DNA of 64,000 bases from assembly GCF_038008325.1 (NCBI RefSeq), contig NZ_JBBOYW010000001.1:2408001-2472000 (forward strand), written 5' to 3'. Positions 35,945-45,475 of this stretch are shown here, one piece after another. Each line of letters opens with the position of its first letter. The stretch's first letter is position 1. The notes beneath the pieces were generated by a model. It saw only the letters and a list, made by a program, of their open reading frames with translations. It searched no databases and was not told the origin of the DNA. Position numbers and translations under genes: made by a program. The DNA is from Lysinibacillus sp. FSL K6-0232 (GTDB lineage: Bacteria; Bacillota; Bacilli; Bacillales_A; Planococcaceae).

Positions 35945-37133
35945 CGATTCCTTGCGCGGGTTCGCTACACCCACTCTCTATGTCACCATAGACGTTGAGA
36001 CCATATCTTACATCATTATAGATGCCCTCGCACTTCGGAGTGGCTTCACTCCTACTCTACTCACTTCCGCTTTTATAAGCGTGTTTTCGATGGTCGTTGA
36101 ACCTTCCTCTTTTTAGAGGCTTGGCTGCTGATTGTCTTTATCCCACTGCTATTTTCAAGCATTCACGCTTACCGTTCCCAGTTACGTTGTAGCTAGCAGT
36201 GCATTTATAATGCGTTGTTTAACATTTTCAAAATCGTTTTTGATCTCATCTTCCCAGAAGCGGAGTAATGTAAAGCCATATTTTTCCGCTAATTGATTTT
36301 TTCCATATCCCTCATCATAATTCTTTTTTGAACATCGTAAAAAGTGGAATAAAATTTGGGGTTGCCATGCCAAAAGTCCCCATCACATTCGATTAAAATT
36401 GTCGTACCTACTAACAGAAAATCAAATTGCGCTCCTTGCAAAATAAATGAATATTGGTAAGGAATAGCTTCCTCAATCAAGAAGCCTTCAACGATTTTTT
36501 CAATACTTGTTTTTCGAAATATTTCTCTTTCTAGTTGTTTTAAAGTAGCTTGTCGAATTTTCTCAATCGTTTCTTGACTATACACTCCTGTTTTACCACT
36601 ATTCCATGAAGGTGTTCCATTTAATTTTCGTGTTTGTGCTGTTTTGGAAATGATTTTTTCAAAATGAGACTTTTTCAGTTCACAAGGCATTTCTTGATGC
36701 CATTTACTCGTATTTTGAGATCTAAGCTTACTTGTACATTGCTTGCTACAAGTCTTCGTTTGACGATGTTTTCCATCAAAACGCTTACCACAAATTACGC
36801 ATTTTAATGGCTCTCCCTTTCCACGACAACTTCTACTACAAAATTGATTAGGAATACCACGTCTAAGCTTCACGATGTTAGTACATAGAGGATATTGGCA
36901 CGTAATCATTTCAATGGGATAAAAATAAGATAATAAGTAATTGTCTAATGTTAAATTGTGCTCTTTTTTCAAATGAGCTGTAAACCAGCCTTGTTACATA
37001 TTAAACAAGTTTGAGGTTGTTTCGCATTATAAACTTCCATATTTTTCACCTCGCTAAAAGTGATCATATTTCCATTAAAGAGTTCCCAGCAATTCACGAG
37101 GTTTGTTTACGCAGAAGCACTTAGACAATGCAT
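35945..37133 (-). ncRNA. Group I intron 1 in nrdJ (1189 nt) carrying a homing endonuclease gene
   Basis: Splicing GGT (ends 37134) to GCA (35944) restores GGSRRGAQMIM. P1 is perfect: exon CGCAGAGGT pairs over 9 bp with intron GCTTCTGCG, ending in the U-G pair. P7 is GACCAT (36090-36095 on plus) with ATGGTC (35999-36004), in the typical contexts CAACGACCATCG and AAGATATGGTCTC. The following P9 hairpin CTATGGTGACATAG (35978-35991) is nearly the same as the corresponding hairpin I recall in the phage T4 td intron, pointing to subgroup IA. The last intron base is G. The endonuclease gene lies upstream of the P7 5' strand, in a peripheral loop. Confidence 0.93.
36182..37040 (-). pseudogene. Intron-encoded homing endonuclease (Vsr/EDxHD-like), two frameshifts
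   Basis: ATG 37040 behind GAGGTG begins a gene of 286 residues if two single-base losses are repaired. Frame 1 (MEVYNAKQPQTCLICNKAG) passes to frame 2 (FTAHLKKEHNLTLDNYLLSY) at a GGTTT run near 36979; frame 2 passes to frame 3 at an A6 run near 36294, joining VQKRIMMRDMEK to NQLAEKYGFTLLRFWEDEI. Domains: zinc-finger-like Cys/His repeats (CxxC-type at N-terminus, CQYPLCTN, CVICGKRF, CSKQC), a NUMOD-like helix region, and a C-terminal Vsr-like nuclease fold with LIECDGDFWHGN. It would cut intronless nrdJ for homing; as it stands it is probably inactive. Confidence 0.8.
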
Positions 37134-37931
37134 ACCTCTGCGCGAACCTCCTTGTTCGACAAGGTGGGTCAGTTTTGCAATATCATCCAGCCATGAAACA
37201 GAGCCAGAGGATTTGCCGTTAACACCGCGTGCTAATGTGTTGCGCGGACGTAGTGTTGAGCCATTCGTACCAACACCACCACCACGGCTCATAATTTCCA
37301 TTACTTGCTTACGGTGATCACTAATGCCTTCACGCGAATCAGCGACAAATGGCATCACGTAACAATTGAAAAATGTCACATCTGTTTCAGAGCCTGCTCC
37401 ATAAATAACACGCCCTGCTGGAACAAATTTCAAGGATACTAATTGCTTATAAAATTTTTCAAACCATTCTTGGCGTTTTTCTGGTGTTTTTTCAACAGCA
37501 GCAAGCCCTGTTGCATTTCGTTTGGCAATTTGTTCATAAAAAATTTCAAGAGGCTTTTCTATCACGTCAATTGAACGCGTAATCATACCCGTTTCTTGCT
37601 CTTTTGGATCATCTAAAGCACTACGATAATCTTCCTCAATCAAAATTTCTGCCGTCTTTGAAGACATGTCCAGTTTTTGAATTGTCCCTAAACCACGCGC
37701 AGGGAATTTTGGATCAGCTTTGACCGTTAAAACAACAAAATCACCAGCTTTGAGTGTTTTCTTTTCTGTGTCTTTAAATGAATAGCGATCAATCATCACC
37801 AGTCTTGATACACCTTTATGTGTAATATGCATATCAGGCGTTACTGGATGAACCTGCGGGAATTGTTCAATATCTTTGTTTAACTGTTCAAATGAATTGT
37901 TTACTTCGGGTTGATGATTTGTGAGTACCAT
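37134..37931 (-). CDS. nrdJ: Adenosylcobalamin-dependent ribonucleotide reductase, exon 1
   Basis: N-terminal exon, 266 codons, from ATG 37931 (MVLTNHQPEV, behind AGGGAGG; the frame is open 14 codons higher) to GGSRRG. Contains KFVPAGRVIYGAGSETDVTF, NCYVMPFVADSREGISDHRK and MSRGGGVGTNGSTLRPRN. Past 37134 the frame reads only MHCLSASA before a stop, showing the interruption is at nucleotide level and not an intein. Confidence 0.93.
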
Positions 37932-37969
37932 CGTTTTGCCTCCCTTGTTTTCTGTGTTACAAAATAAAT

Positions 37970-38007
37970 ACACAATATTGCGTGTTGCTAAACACTACAT
38001 ATTGTGT
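37970..38007. promoter_or_regulatory. Tandem NrdR boxes upstream of nrdJ
   Basis: ACACAATATTGCGTGT (37970-37985) and ACACTACATATTGTGT (37992-38007) both fit the NrdR palindrome ACACwATATnTwGTGT. They are 22 bp apart centre to centre, about two helical turns. NrdR with bound dATP/ATP represses ribonucleotide reductase genes, so nrdJ is probably under dNTP control. Confidence 0.85.
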
Positions 38008-38117
38008 ATTTGTCTTTAAAAAAGATACTATATATAGTTTTTTAATTCAACTCTTGCTTTTTTTCATAGACTTAGAACTACTTGTTACAACTAGGCTTGG
38101 GTGCGAAAAAATATTTT

Positions 38118-38948
38118 TTATTTCCTAAAATTCCACTCATCACATGCATATTTTTTTTCTTCTAGTGCATGCACATACGCTAATTGCTCCTCAGAAAGTG
38201 TAAATGGTTTTAAGTCAATTTGCAACGATTTTGCAAAGCCATCGCGGAAAGCTGTCACACATTGTTCAATCGTTACAGGCTCTTTAACAAGATTGTTAAT
38301 TGCGACTGCCTTTTCTGGTAGCTTTCTACGCATACGCTCCTTCGCTTCCTCACTAGAAAAATTAAAGACTGATAATAATTTCTCTTGATCGAGGTCTAAT
38401 AAAATAGCCCCATGCTGCAAAATAACACCTTTTTGACGTGTTTGTGCACTTCCTGCTACTTTTTTCCCTTCAACAACTAATTCATACCAGCTTGGTGCAT
38501 CAAAGCATACTGCACTTTTTGGACTCTTTAAGTCTGCTCTTTGTTCCTCTGTATTAGGCACACTAAAATAAGCATCCATTCCTAAGTTATGGAAGCCTTG
38601 CAATATTCCTTCACTTAGCACACGATATGCCTCTGTCACAGACTCGGGCATATTCGGATAGCTTTCCGTCACAATAACGCTATATGTAAGCTCATGCTCA
38701 TGCAGCACAGCTCGTCCACCTGTTGGTCGACGTACAAAGCCTAAGCCCTGTTCACGTACAGCCTCTAAATTAATATCGCGCTTCGCTTGTTGAAAATAAC
38801 CAATCGATAATGTCGCAGGCTCCCACTCATAAAAGCGAATCACTGGTGGAATTAATCCCTCACTATGCCAATCCAGCAATGCCTCATCTAATGCCATATT
38901 AAAAGAAGGACTACATTTTCCTGAATTTAGAAAGTACCAAGTTGTCAT
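38118..38948 (-). CDS. lipM: Octanoyltransferase LipM / lipoate-protein ligase family
   Basis: Transfers octanoyl from ACP to GcvH in lipoic acid synthesis. 276 residues: [20 protein letters not shown] at the start, [20 protein letters not shown], and [20 protein letters not shown] with the catalytic Cys and the invariant Lys, then [20 protein letters not shown]. This pattern is LipM rather than LplA. In Bacillus the substrate GcvH belongs to the glycine cleavage system, whose P and T genes are 10 kb away. It neighbours yqhL as in B. subtilis. Confidence 0.93.
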   Translation of the reverse strand: MTTWYFLNSGKCSPSFNMALDEALLDWHSEGLIPPVIRFYEWEPATLSIGYFQQAKRDINLEAVREQGLGFVRRPTGGRAVLHEHELTYSVIVTESYPNMPESVTEAYRVLSEGILQGFHNLGMDAYFSVPNTEEQRADLKSPKSAVCFDAPSWYELVVEGKKVAGSAQTRQKGVILQHGAILLDLDQEKLLSVFNFSSEEAKERMRRKLPEKAVAINNLVKEPVTIEQCVTAFRDGFAKSLQIDLKPFTLSEEQLAYVHALEEKKYACDEWNFRK

Positions 38949-39117
38949 CTTTTCATCTCCTACAAATATAAAATAATACTTTAGGCGTTCATGTTACATA
39001 TATACTTTTGTAGCACGACTAAATCTGCCACAACCTAGTTAATTTTATCAAACTCATTGGACTATCGCTAGCGCATCTTTTATAATAATAAAGAAGATAG
39101 AAAGGGGTAAGAAAATC

Positions 39118-39504
39118 TTGGACATACTTATCACAATCGGTGTCGTTTTAGTAGTCTTAATTGCATATATCGGTATTAATGCACTACGACTCAAAAAAGC
39201 CGTCACAAACCTAACACAAGAACAATTTATAGAAGGCTATCGAAAAGCACAGCTCATCGATGTGCGTGAGCAAAAGGAATTTGATGCTGGTCATATTCTT
39301 GGTGCACGCAATATTCCTTCCACAACACTACGTCAGCGTTATAAAGAAATTCGCCCAGATTTACCAGTATACTTATACTGTCAAAATACAGGCCGTAGCT
39401 CACGTGCTGCACTATTTCTTAAAAAACGTGGGTACAACCAAATCTACCAACTTCAAGGTGGCTTCAAAACTTGGACAGGTAAAATAAAAGCAAAAAAATA
39501 TTAA
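39118..39504 (+). CDS. yqhL: Membrane-anchored rhodanese YqhL
   Basis: 128 residues: an N-terminal TM helix (ILITIGVVLVVLIAYIGINA) and a rhodanese domain (about 30-125) with LIDVREQKEFDAGHILGARN and the active-site Cys loop YCQNTGRSSRAA. Predicted sulfurtransferase at the membrane; acceptor unknown. Start is TTG 39118 behind AGAAAGGGG. Divergent from lipM. Confidence 0.88.
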   Translation: MDILITIGVVLVVLIAYIGINALRLKKAVTNLTQEQFIEGYRKAQLIDVREQKEFDAGHILGARNIPSTTLRQRYKEIRPDLPVYLYCQNTGRSSRAALFLKKRGYNQIYQLQGGFKTWTGKIKAKKY

Positions 39505-39520
39505 ATTTTCTATGAAAAAA

Positions 39521-39553
39521 GTCGTCTCAAAGCACTAGGAGGCGGCTTTTTTT
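39521..39553 (+). terminator. Terminator of yqhL
   Basis: GTCGTCTC / GAGGCGGC stem (with G-U pairs) followed by TTTTTTT. Confidence 0.85.
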
Positions 39554-39669
39554 ATTAATAACGCCCTGTTGTAGAGTTTCTACTATTTGGTTTATCATAC
39601 TCCTGATACTTTATAAAACCAAAAGAAAAAGCTGACTTCGACATTTCCGTTGAAGTCAGCTCCAGCTAT

Positions 39670-42546
39670 TTATATATCTGTTGCGTACATATTGTTATAC
39701 AGCAGCTCTAATTTTTTCGAAAGCTTACTATAGGCAGTTTGCCAAGCTTTACGAGCCTTATTATTATCCTCTGTTGCTGGCACATATAAGGCATGAACTT
39801 CTTCCACCTTTTTTAAATCACTTTCTGCCTGTGTAAGCTTTGCATAATTTTTAATAAGCTTCTTCTCTGCCTCGCTCAATGCATCATAGGTTGTACGAAT
39901 TTCTTGTACCTTTTCCTGTAAATTTGCAGTATACTCTCCTTTTACAAGTAGCCCATTGATAGCTTCAATCACGCTTAAAGCACTATCATTTGTTTGCTGT
40001 TGTTCCTGTTGCTTTGCTATAATTGCTTGTCTAATCGCTGGCTCAATAAGACTTACTTGTTTAGCTGTTAGCTTTGCAAATGCCTTAATAACCGTGCTTG
40101 GATTTTTTTGAAACGATTTATCATATTGTTTCATAAAGGATTCAACCTTTTTTACATCAGCAAGTGCTGTTTTTAATGTCGCATAATGAGTAATTAGCTT
40201 TTTATCGCTTGCGCTTAAGCGATTATATTGCGTAGAAAGCTGCTGAATGTGCGCTATCGACACATTATATTGCTCTCCTGCAACAATTTGTGCAATCTCA
40301 GCATTAAGCTGTGTCGTACTTGGTGCATGCTCATCAATAATGCGATTATTTAATAAAGCCTCATATTGTGCTTTCGCTAAATATTGTTGATTGGCAGGTA
40401 ATTTCGCATATGCCTTTTGCACGGTTTGAATTTTTTTCGCCTGCTTCGCAGCATCTGTTTCCTCTCTAGCAGCCTGCACTTTTTTATGGAAGGATTGCAC
40501 ACCTGAAATATCCTTTTTCGCCGCTGTCAATAAATGATAATTTGTCACATATTTCCGTGCCGCTGCGGATAAACCTTTATAAGCTGCTGATGCTGCGTCA
40601 ACCGCTGCCTCTAATTGGACAAATGTATAGCTTGTGACATTTGCAAATTTCGCAATATCCGCCTTTAATGCCTCTGCAGCCGCTACATCAGCAGGCACTT
40701 TCTCATTGCCATCCACTGAAACCTTTGGTGTATTGAGTAAAAAATCATCTGCATTATAGACAAGCGATTGCTGCAAAGTGGTTAGTTTTTGATAAGCTTT
40801 CAATGTACTCGTATAACTTGATTGCAGCTTACTTTCCTTGACACCCGCTACTTCAGCCAGCTTTTGATAAGCATCGATACTTTTAATCACTTTTTCAGCT
40901 ACCTTTAAATCCTTTTGTAGCGTAGCCAGACTATTATAGTCTGTAATTTGAGCTGCTGAGGCTTTCGTTAAGCCTTTATACTCCTTGATCATGCGATTGA
41001 CATTATTGACATGACTTTGCCATGAACTAGCAGATGGATGAATGGGATAAGCATCCTCTCCAATATAGCTCTCAATATCACGATTTAATGCGTCGATTTG
41101 ACTTTCTTCTGCACCCTCTGCCAGCAATAACTGCTGTATATAGGCGTCTGGTACTAGCTGCAATTGTTTATACGTTAATTTCTCATAGGCAGCACGAATG
41201 GATTTTGCAGCCGTTACTTGCTTATTTGGTGTATTGCTTGGTGATAACTTATCAAACAATTTTAGAAATTGCTCCACCTTTTTACTATCCGCTTTAGCTT
41301 CCTGTAAAATAGCTTGGTTTTGTACAGCCGCACGGTAATGTGGTGATAATTTAGCAATATCCGCTTCAATCGTCGCAATAAGCTGCTGCAAAGCATCTTT
41401 ATCTGTAGCTACATATCGCACATACGAATTTTCGTATCGTAGTAATTGAACAATTGCTTGCTGAATCCTTCTAACTTCCTGTACTTCCTCTACATCATTT
41501 GGCTCATTTTGTAAGCTTTTAATGCTTGTATACAGTGCATCCTCTACATCTAAGCTGCGTTGCAATAAATCCAATTGCTCATATGCCTCTGTCAATTCTT
41601 GAATATATTTAGGTAGGTTTTTCTCCTGTACCTCCCCGATTTTATCCATCTTATCATTTAAGCTGCTAACTAGCTCTACATCTGCAAGCGCTCGCTTTAA
41701 CACCTCATAATTGGACACATTGCCTCTAGCTGCTGGCGATAAAGCCTGATACTTACTTTCCAGTGTTGTTACTTGTGCCTTAAACGATTCTAGGCTTGAC
41801 ACATTATAACGATTATCATGAACAAGCAATGCCTGAATATCATTCATTAATGTATCGATTGGCGCTTTCGACACTGTCATAACATCCGAAAAATCTGATT
41901 CTACAATAGAGTCGCCAACCTTTGCCTTTACTTTCACAATAATATCTTTGATGCCCTTATCAACAGCATCCTTTGGTATTGTATAGGTACTACCAGTAGC
42001 TCCTTCAATAATCGTAAAGGCATTCTCTCCAAGTTGATAAAACCATTGATAACTATATGTAATTTGACTACTCTGTAAAGTAGCACCTGCTCTATCTGTT
42101 ACTTTCGCACCTGCTACTTTTATCGTTTCCCCTGGTGCAACAAAATCGGCTGTTGCATAGCCCTCCAATGTCGGACGTGCAATTGTTAGATTGAGCTGTT
42201 GAATCGTCCGTGGGGCACTTTGATATTTTTGCCCTTCTGTTGTAGTAGCTTCGACAAAAATCGTCTTGCCTGCAGCCTCTACAGGTACTGTTAAGGATGC
42301 AGAGGTTGCCCCAGCAATTGGTTTATTCGTTGTTGTAGGGGAACCATCTTCACTGTCAATTTGCTCAAGATAATACCATTGATAGCTACTAACAATCGTA
42401 TTAGCTGGTAATTGATCCACCTTTAATACTTTATTGACTATATTCTGCCCTGTGACTGAAATCGTTTCTGTCGCTCCCGCTACTGTTGGAGCAACAAGTG
42501 CTACAGAAGAAATCGTTGCTGCTGTTAAAAATAATTTCTTACTCAC
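39670..42546 (-). CDS. Large secreted repeat protein, Ig-like head and helical repeats
   Basis: 958 residues. A Sec signal (LFLTAATISSVALVAPTVAG, cleavage near ATA) is followed by two Ig/bacterial-surface-type beta domains (about 25-225; YQWYYLEQ and YQWFYQLG repeats), then five or six divergent helical units (about 235-958), each with a leucine-rich helix, a YNxxxLS/AxxKxLIxNYxxL turn and an AxxDVKKVxxF end. Examples: YQALSPAARGNVSNYEVLKR, YKGLSAAARKYVTNYHLLTA, YNRLSASDKKLITHYATLKT, YDALSEAEKKLIKNYAKLTQ. No LPXTG, S-layer-homology or TM anchor is seen, so it is probably secreted or loosely cell-associated. Function unknown; an adhesive or wall-spanning role is a guess. Confidence 0.8.
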   Translation of the reverse strand: MSKKLFLTAATISSVALVAPTVAGATETISVTGQNIVNKVLKVDQLPANTIVSSYQWYYLEQIDSEDGSPTTTNKPIAGATSASLTVPVEAAGKTIFVEATTTEGQKYQSAPRTIQQLNLTIARPTLEGYATADFVAPGETIKVAGAKVTDRAGATLQSSQITYSYQWFYQLGENAFTIIEGATGSTYTIPKDAVDKGIKDIIVKVKAKVGDSIVESDFSDVMTVSKAPIDTLMNDIQALLVHDNRYNVSSLESFKAQVTTLESKYQALSPAARGNVSNYEVLKRALADVELVSSLNDKMDKIGEVQEKNLPKYIQELTEAYEQLDLLQRSLDVEDALYTSIKSLQNEPNDVEEVQEVRRIQQAIVQLLRYENSYVRYVATDKDALQQLIATIEADIAKLSPHYRAAVQNQAILQEAKADSKKVEQFLKLFDKLSPSNTPNKQVTAAKSIRAAYEKLTYKQLQLVPDAYIQQLLLAEGAEESQIDALNRDIESYIGEDAYPIHPSASSWQSHVNNVNRMIKEYKGLTKASAAQITDYNSLATLQKDLKVAEKVIKSIDAYQKLAEVAGVKESKLQSSYTSTLKAYQKLTTLQQSLVYNADDFLLNTPKVSVDGNEKVPADVAAAEALKADIAKFANVTSYTFVQLEAAVDAASAAYKGLSAAARKYVTNYHLLTAAKKDISGVQSFHKKVQAAREETDAAKQAKKIQTVQKAYAKLPANQQYLAKAQYEALLNNRIIDEHAPSTTQLNAEIAQIVAGEQYNVSIAHIQQLSTQYNRLSASDKKLITHYATLKTALADVKKVESFMKQYDKSFQKNPSTVIKAFAKLTAKQVSLIEPAIRQAIIAKQQEQQQTNDSALSVIEAINGLLVKGEYTANLQEKVQEIRTTYDALSEAEKKLIKNYAKLTQAESDLKKVEEVHALYVPATEDNNKARKAWQTAYSKLSKKLELLYNNMYATDI

Positions 42547-42690
42547 TACTAATAACCTCCTCTATCCATCTAATGAATTATATCGGCTCTACTTCCAATA
42601 TTTCCTTTGTTTAGAGGATATTTTTCTAAAAGGTGCATTTCTTCCTAAATTATCATTGCTACACTTGTACTATTTTGCTGTATCATGTTA

Positions 42691-42748
42691 AAAAAATAAA
42701 AGCCTTCTAATCTACATTCATAGCAACTATGAAGTGATTAAAAGGTTA
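42691..42748 (-). terminator. Terminator of comP-like gene
   Basis: CCTTCTAATCTACATTCATA pairs imperfectly with TATGAAGTGATTAAAAGG; the minus strand continues CTTTTATTTTTT. Confidence 0.85.
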
Positions 42749-42759
42749 AAAAGATTGCA

Positions 42760-45114
42760 TTATCCTCGGATCGTATAAGTAGGACGTTTTAATGTGTTGT
42801 ATGCATAAGGTTGAGGATTATTTGCTTCACTTACTTGAATGCGAATGGTCATCCCTTCTCCAGCTTTCGTATCTAACGCAAATTTGCCATTAAAGGCTTG
42901 AACACGCTCCTGCATCCCACGAATCCCCATCGAATCAGCAAGGATAATATCATCCATATTACAGCCTACACCATCATCCGTATACATAATTTCAAAGCCT
43001 TCCTCAGTGCCCAGCAAATGCACTTCAACGGTATCAGCGTAGGAATGTTTCAGTGCATTGTTTAGTAGCTCCTGGAAAAGTCGATAAATCATTAAATTTA
43101 AACGCTCATCCTCTAAATACAGACGGTCCATCGTATAAATCAATAAAAAATCAGCACGTTTATGAATTTTTTGAATCAGTTTTTCAAGTGCCGCATTTAA
43201 TCCCAATGTATCCAATAACGGCGGCTTTAAATTTTCACAGTAGCCTCTTAAATCATTTAACGAGGTCACCATCTGTTCATGTACTTTCACAAGCTGCGAT
43301 GGTATAGCTTCTGTATCTTTGGCATGTATGAGAACATCCATCTCTCTTGCTATATGAAGTTGCTCTTGTAAAATCGTGTCATGCAGCTCTTGTGCCAATT
43401 GATATTTCTCTTCCTCAAAGCGTAGCCATAGTAATTTATTCAACCATGGTAGCTGTTGATTATCAGCTTCTTTCATATGCTTTAACTGATCTAACAGCTC
43501 CTCTACCATTTTCGTATTTTCAATAAAGTTATTTAAGTACAGTAGCAATAGCTCAAGCCATAGCAATTCTTCATCCTTCAGATAAATCGTTTGGCAATGA
43601 TCAATCACGAGCATTCGTTTATAATGAGTATCTTGATGAATAAAGGCTATATAATAATGCTCTGTTTTTTGAATGTCGCCCAAGCTCAACCGTTCCAGCA
43701 ATCCCTCATCAATTTCATACTGCTTATATGCCTTGGGTTGATTTGTTAAGGTACTGTGGTGCGTATGAAAATCGTAGGTAAGCACTGAAACATTTTCCAC
43801 TTCAAGCTGAAGAATTACTTCCTGCACAAACCGCTCCAATAAATCTTCAATTTTCACAACTCTTCCAATACTATCAACGGTTGTATACAGGCGGTGAATA
43901 TAGTCGCCCTTTGTGGAGAAAAGAATCTTGCGCTTGCGATAATCAACCCGCTCTTTTATGTAAAACAACGCCATTAATGAAAGAAAAGCAAAAAAGAAAA
44001 TCTCCGTTAAGCGCGTCATTGATAAATCTGTTAAGACATAAAGCCCTAATAATAGCCAAAGGGTAAAGGCAAAAGAAAAATTAAAATAATAACGCAGCCT
44101 AGAAATAAAATACTCCATATCAAATATACGCTCAGTAAGCTGTGTGAAAATAAAACTAAAAGGGATGAGCATTAAAAATATTGAGCATATATCGGCTGAC
44201 AGCAATTGTTTATTGAATAGAATTTGAGGTAATGCATAGAGAAATAAAAATGGTAAAAACGGGATAATAATACTACTTAGTAGTATTTTTAATTGTGGCG
44301 TTCTATATTTAAAATACCCTACTATTATTATTCCAAGAATCACTAACAATAGAAAGAAAAATAACCCTAGAATAATATATGAATTTTGAAAATGAGTAGA
44401 AGGATATAAGATGCTGAAAACACTGAGTAATACACCTATTATAGGAAAAATATAAAATATACTAGCTTTTTTAATAAATATCCATTTTAAACCAATAAAT
44501 TCAAAATATGACTTCATAAAATGTGTCAGTATTGCTAAACAAAGTAACATACTACCTCGATTAATGATAATTCCTACAGCATTTAATCGACTAGCTGCTC
44601 CGCTACTAACGTAAGCTAAAGAAACTGTTAAAGTAAAAAGAATTAATAGATTTATAAGAATCGTATTTTTTTGTTTATAGTATAAATACAAAGTGATAAA
44701 CAATGTAAGTAGAAAATAACAAGAAGGAACTATTAAAACGTAATAAAATTGTTGAGGTATATCAAATAAACTTACTCTTAAATTACTAGTATCTCCGTTA
44801 GATTTTTTAATAGTTAGTTCTCTAACTGATCGAATTACAGGTTCATACTTTAAATCATGGAGATAATCTGGCTCTACTCCATTTACTTCTAAAATAATAT
44901 CACCTGTTTTAATTTGATGTTGCTCAGCCCACTCTCTGTAATATGGCTCAATTAAAATCCATTGTCCATCTTCTTTTTGTACCTTCATACTTAAAACAGG
45001 CTCACTATATGTAACATTTAATAAATACATACCCAGTACCAAATATATACCTATAGCAAGCCAAAACCATTGTTTATTATTTGAATTTAGTACCAAATCG
45101 TACTTTCTAAACAT
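42760..45114 (-). CDS. comP: ComP-like sensor histidine kinase with PDZ-like domain
   Basis: 784 residues. TM1 (about 16-34) is followed by an extracellular PDZ-like domain (about 37-115; IKTGDIILEVNGVEPDYL), then about eight TM helices (to about 390), a GAF-like cytoplasmic region, and a NarL-type kinase core: H-box QLAQELHDTILQEQLHIARE (about 580), N-box LFQELLNNALKHSYADTVEV, D-box YTDDGVGCN and GIRGMQERVQAFNGKF. Topology and H-box match ComP, the receptor for the prenylated peptide ComX. It overlaps a ComX-like gene by 28 nt. No comA-type regulator lies beside it. If the pheromone link is wrong it is still a HisKA_3 sensor kinase. Confidence 0.85.
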   Translation of the reverse strand: MFRKYDLVLNSNNKQWFWLAIGIYLVLGMYLLNVTYSEPVLSMKVQKEDGQWILIEPYYREWAEQHQIKTGDIILEVNGVEPDYLHDLKYEPVIRSVRELTIKKSNGDTSNLRVSLFDIPQQFYYVLIVPSCYFLLTLFITLYLYYKQKNTILINLLILFTLTVSLAYVSSGAASRLNAVGIIINRGSMLLCLAILTHFMKSYFEFIGLKWIFIKKASIFYIFPIIGVLLSVFSILYPSTHFQNSYIILGLFFFLLLVILGIIIVGYFKYRTPQLKILLSSIIIPFLPFLFLYALPQILFNKQLLSADICSIFLMLIPFSFIFTQLTERIFDMEYFISRLRYYFNFSFAFTLWLLLGLYVLTDLSMTRLTEIFFFAFLSLMALFYIKERVDYRKRKILFSTKGDYIHRLYTTVDSIGRVVKIEDLLERFVQEVILQLEVENVSVLTYDFHTHHSTLTNQPKAYKQYEIDEGLLERLSLGDIQKTEHYYIAFIHQDTHYKRMLVIDHCQTIYLKDEELLWLELLLLYLNNFIENTKMVEELLDQLKHMKEADNQQLPWLNKLLWLRFEEEKYQLAQELHDTILQEQLHIAREMDVLIHAKDTEAIPSQLVKVHEQMVTSLNDLRGYCENLKPPLLDTLGLNAALEKLIQKIHKRADFLLIYTMDRLYLEDERLNLMIYRLFQELLNNALKHSYADTVEVHLLGTEEGFEIMYTDDGVGCNMDDIILADSMGIRGMQERVQAFNGKFALDTKAGEGMTIRIQVSEANNPQPYAYNTLKRPTYTIRG

Positions 45115-45245
45115 ACATCTTCATTAAACGAATCCAAAATTGCCTTTTGCTCTAGCTCTGAGATACCGATTAGAGAAGCTTTTTTTTCTTTTAACAATGT
45201 TACTAACGACGGATTTTGCTCTAAATACTGAATCATGTTAATCAT
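45087..45245 (-). CDS. comX: ComX-like competence pheromone precursor
   Basis: 52 residues from ATG 45245 behind GGGGAG. The pattern MIQYLEQNPSLVTLLKEKKA, SLIGISELEQKAILDSFN and a C-terminal STIWY aligns well with B. subtilis ComX ([38 protein letters not shown], ... RQWGD): NxP, LKxKxAxLIG and the Trp near the C-terminus that ComQ prenylates. Its stop lies inside the ComP-like gene. The peptide would be cleaved from the C-terminus, carry a modified Trp51, and be sensed by the adjacent kinase. Too short to be assigned by length alone; the neighbour makes it convincing. Confidence 0.85.
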   Translation of the reverse strand: MINMIQYLEQNPSLVTLLKEKKASLIGISELEQKAILDSFNEDVCLESTIWY

Positions 45246-45343
45246 AAAATCTCCCCATTCCACTAGTTTTTTATAGTTACATCGTATGTACCCAATAGCC
45301 CTTAATATAAGGAATTATTAACCATATTTGTAACTATACCTTT

Positions 45344-45371
45344 ATTATACTACTGCTTTCCGAGATTTCAA
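45344..45371 (-). promoter_or_regulatory. Sigma-A-like promoter of comX-comP
   Basis: TTGAAA (45366-45371) and a consensus TATAAT (45344-45349) with a 16-bp spacer, read leftward; predicted start about 90 nt before comX. Confidence 0.75.
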
Positions 45372-45475
45372 CATAATTTTCTAAAAAATTCAAAAATATT
45401 AGAAGAAATGTAATGTTCTTTCTTATTTTTCGCTATCTTCTCCCTATAAACTGACATAAACTTTCAAATAAATAA

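Noticed and set aside
35057..37133. Inteins rather than introns in NrdJ
   Set aside because: The reading frame stops a few codons past each junction and no intein splice motifs (N-terminal Cys/Ser block, C-terminal HN) occur; the RNA elements fit group I introns.
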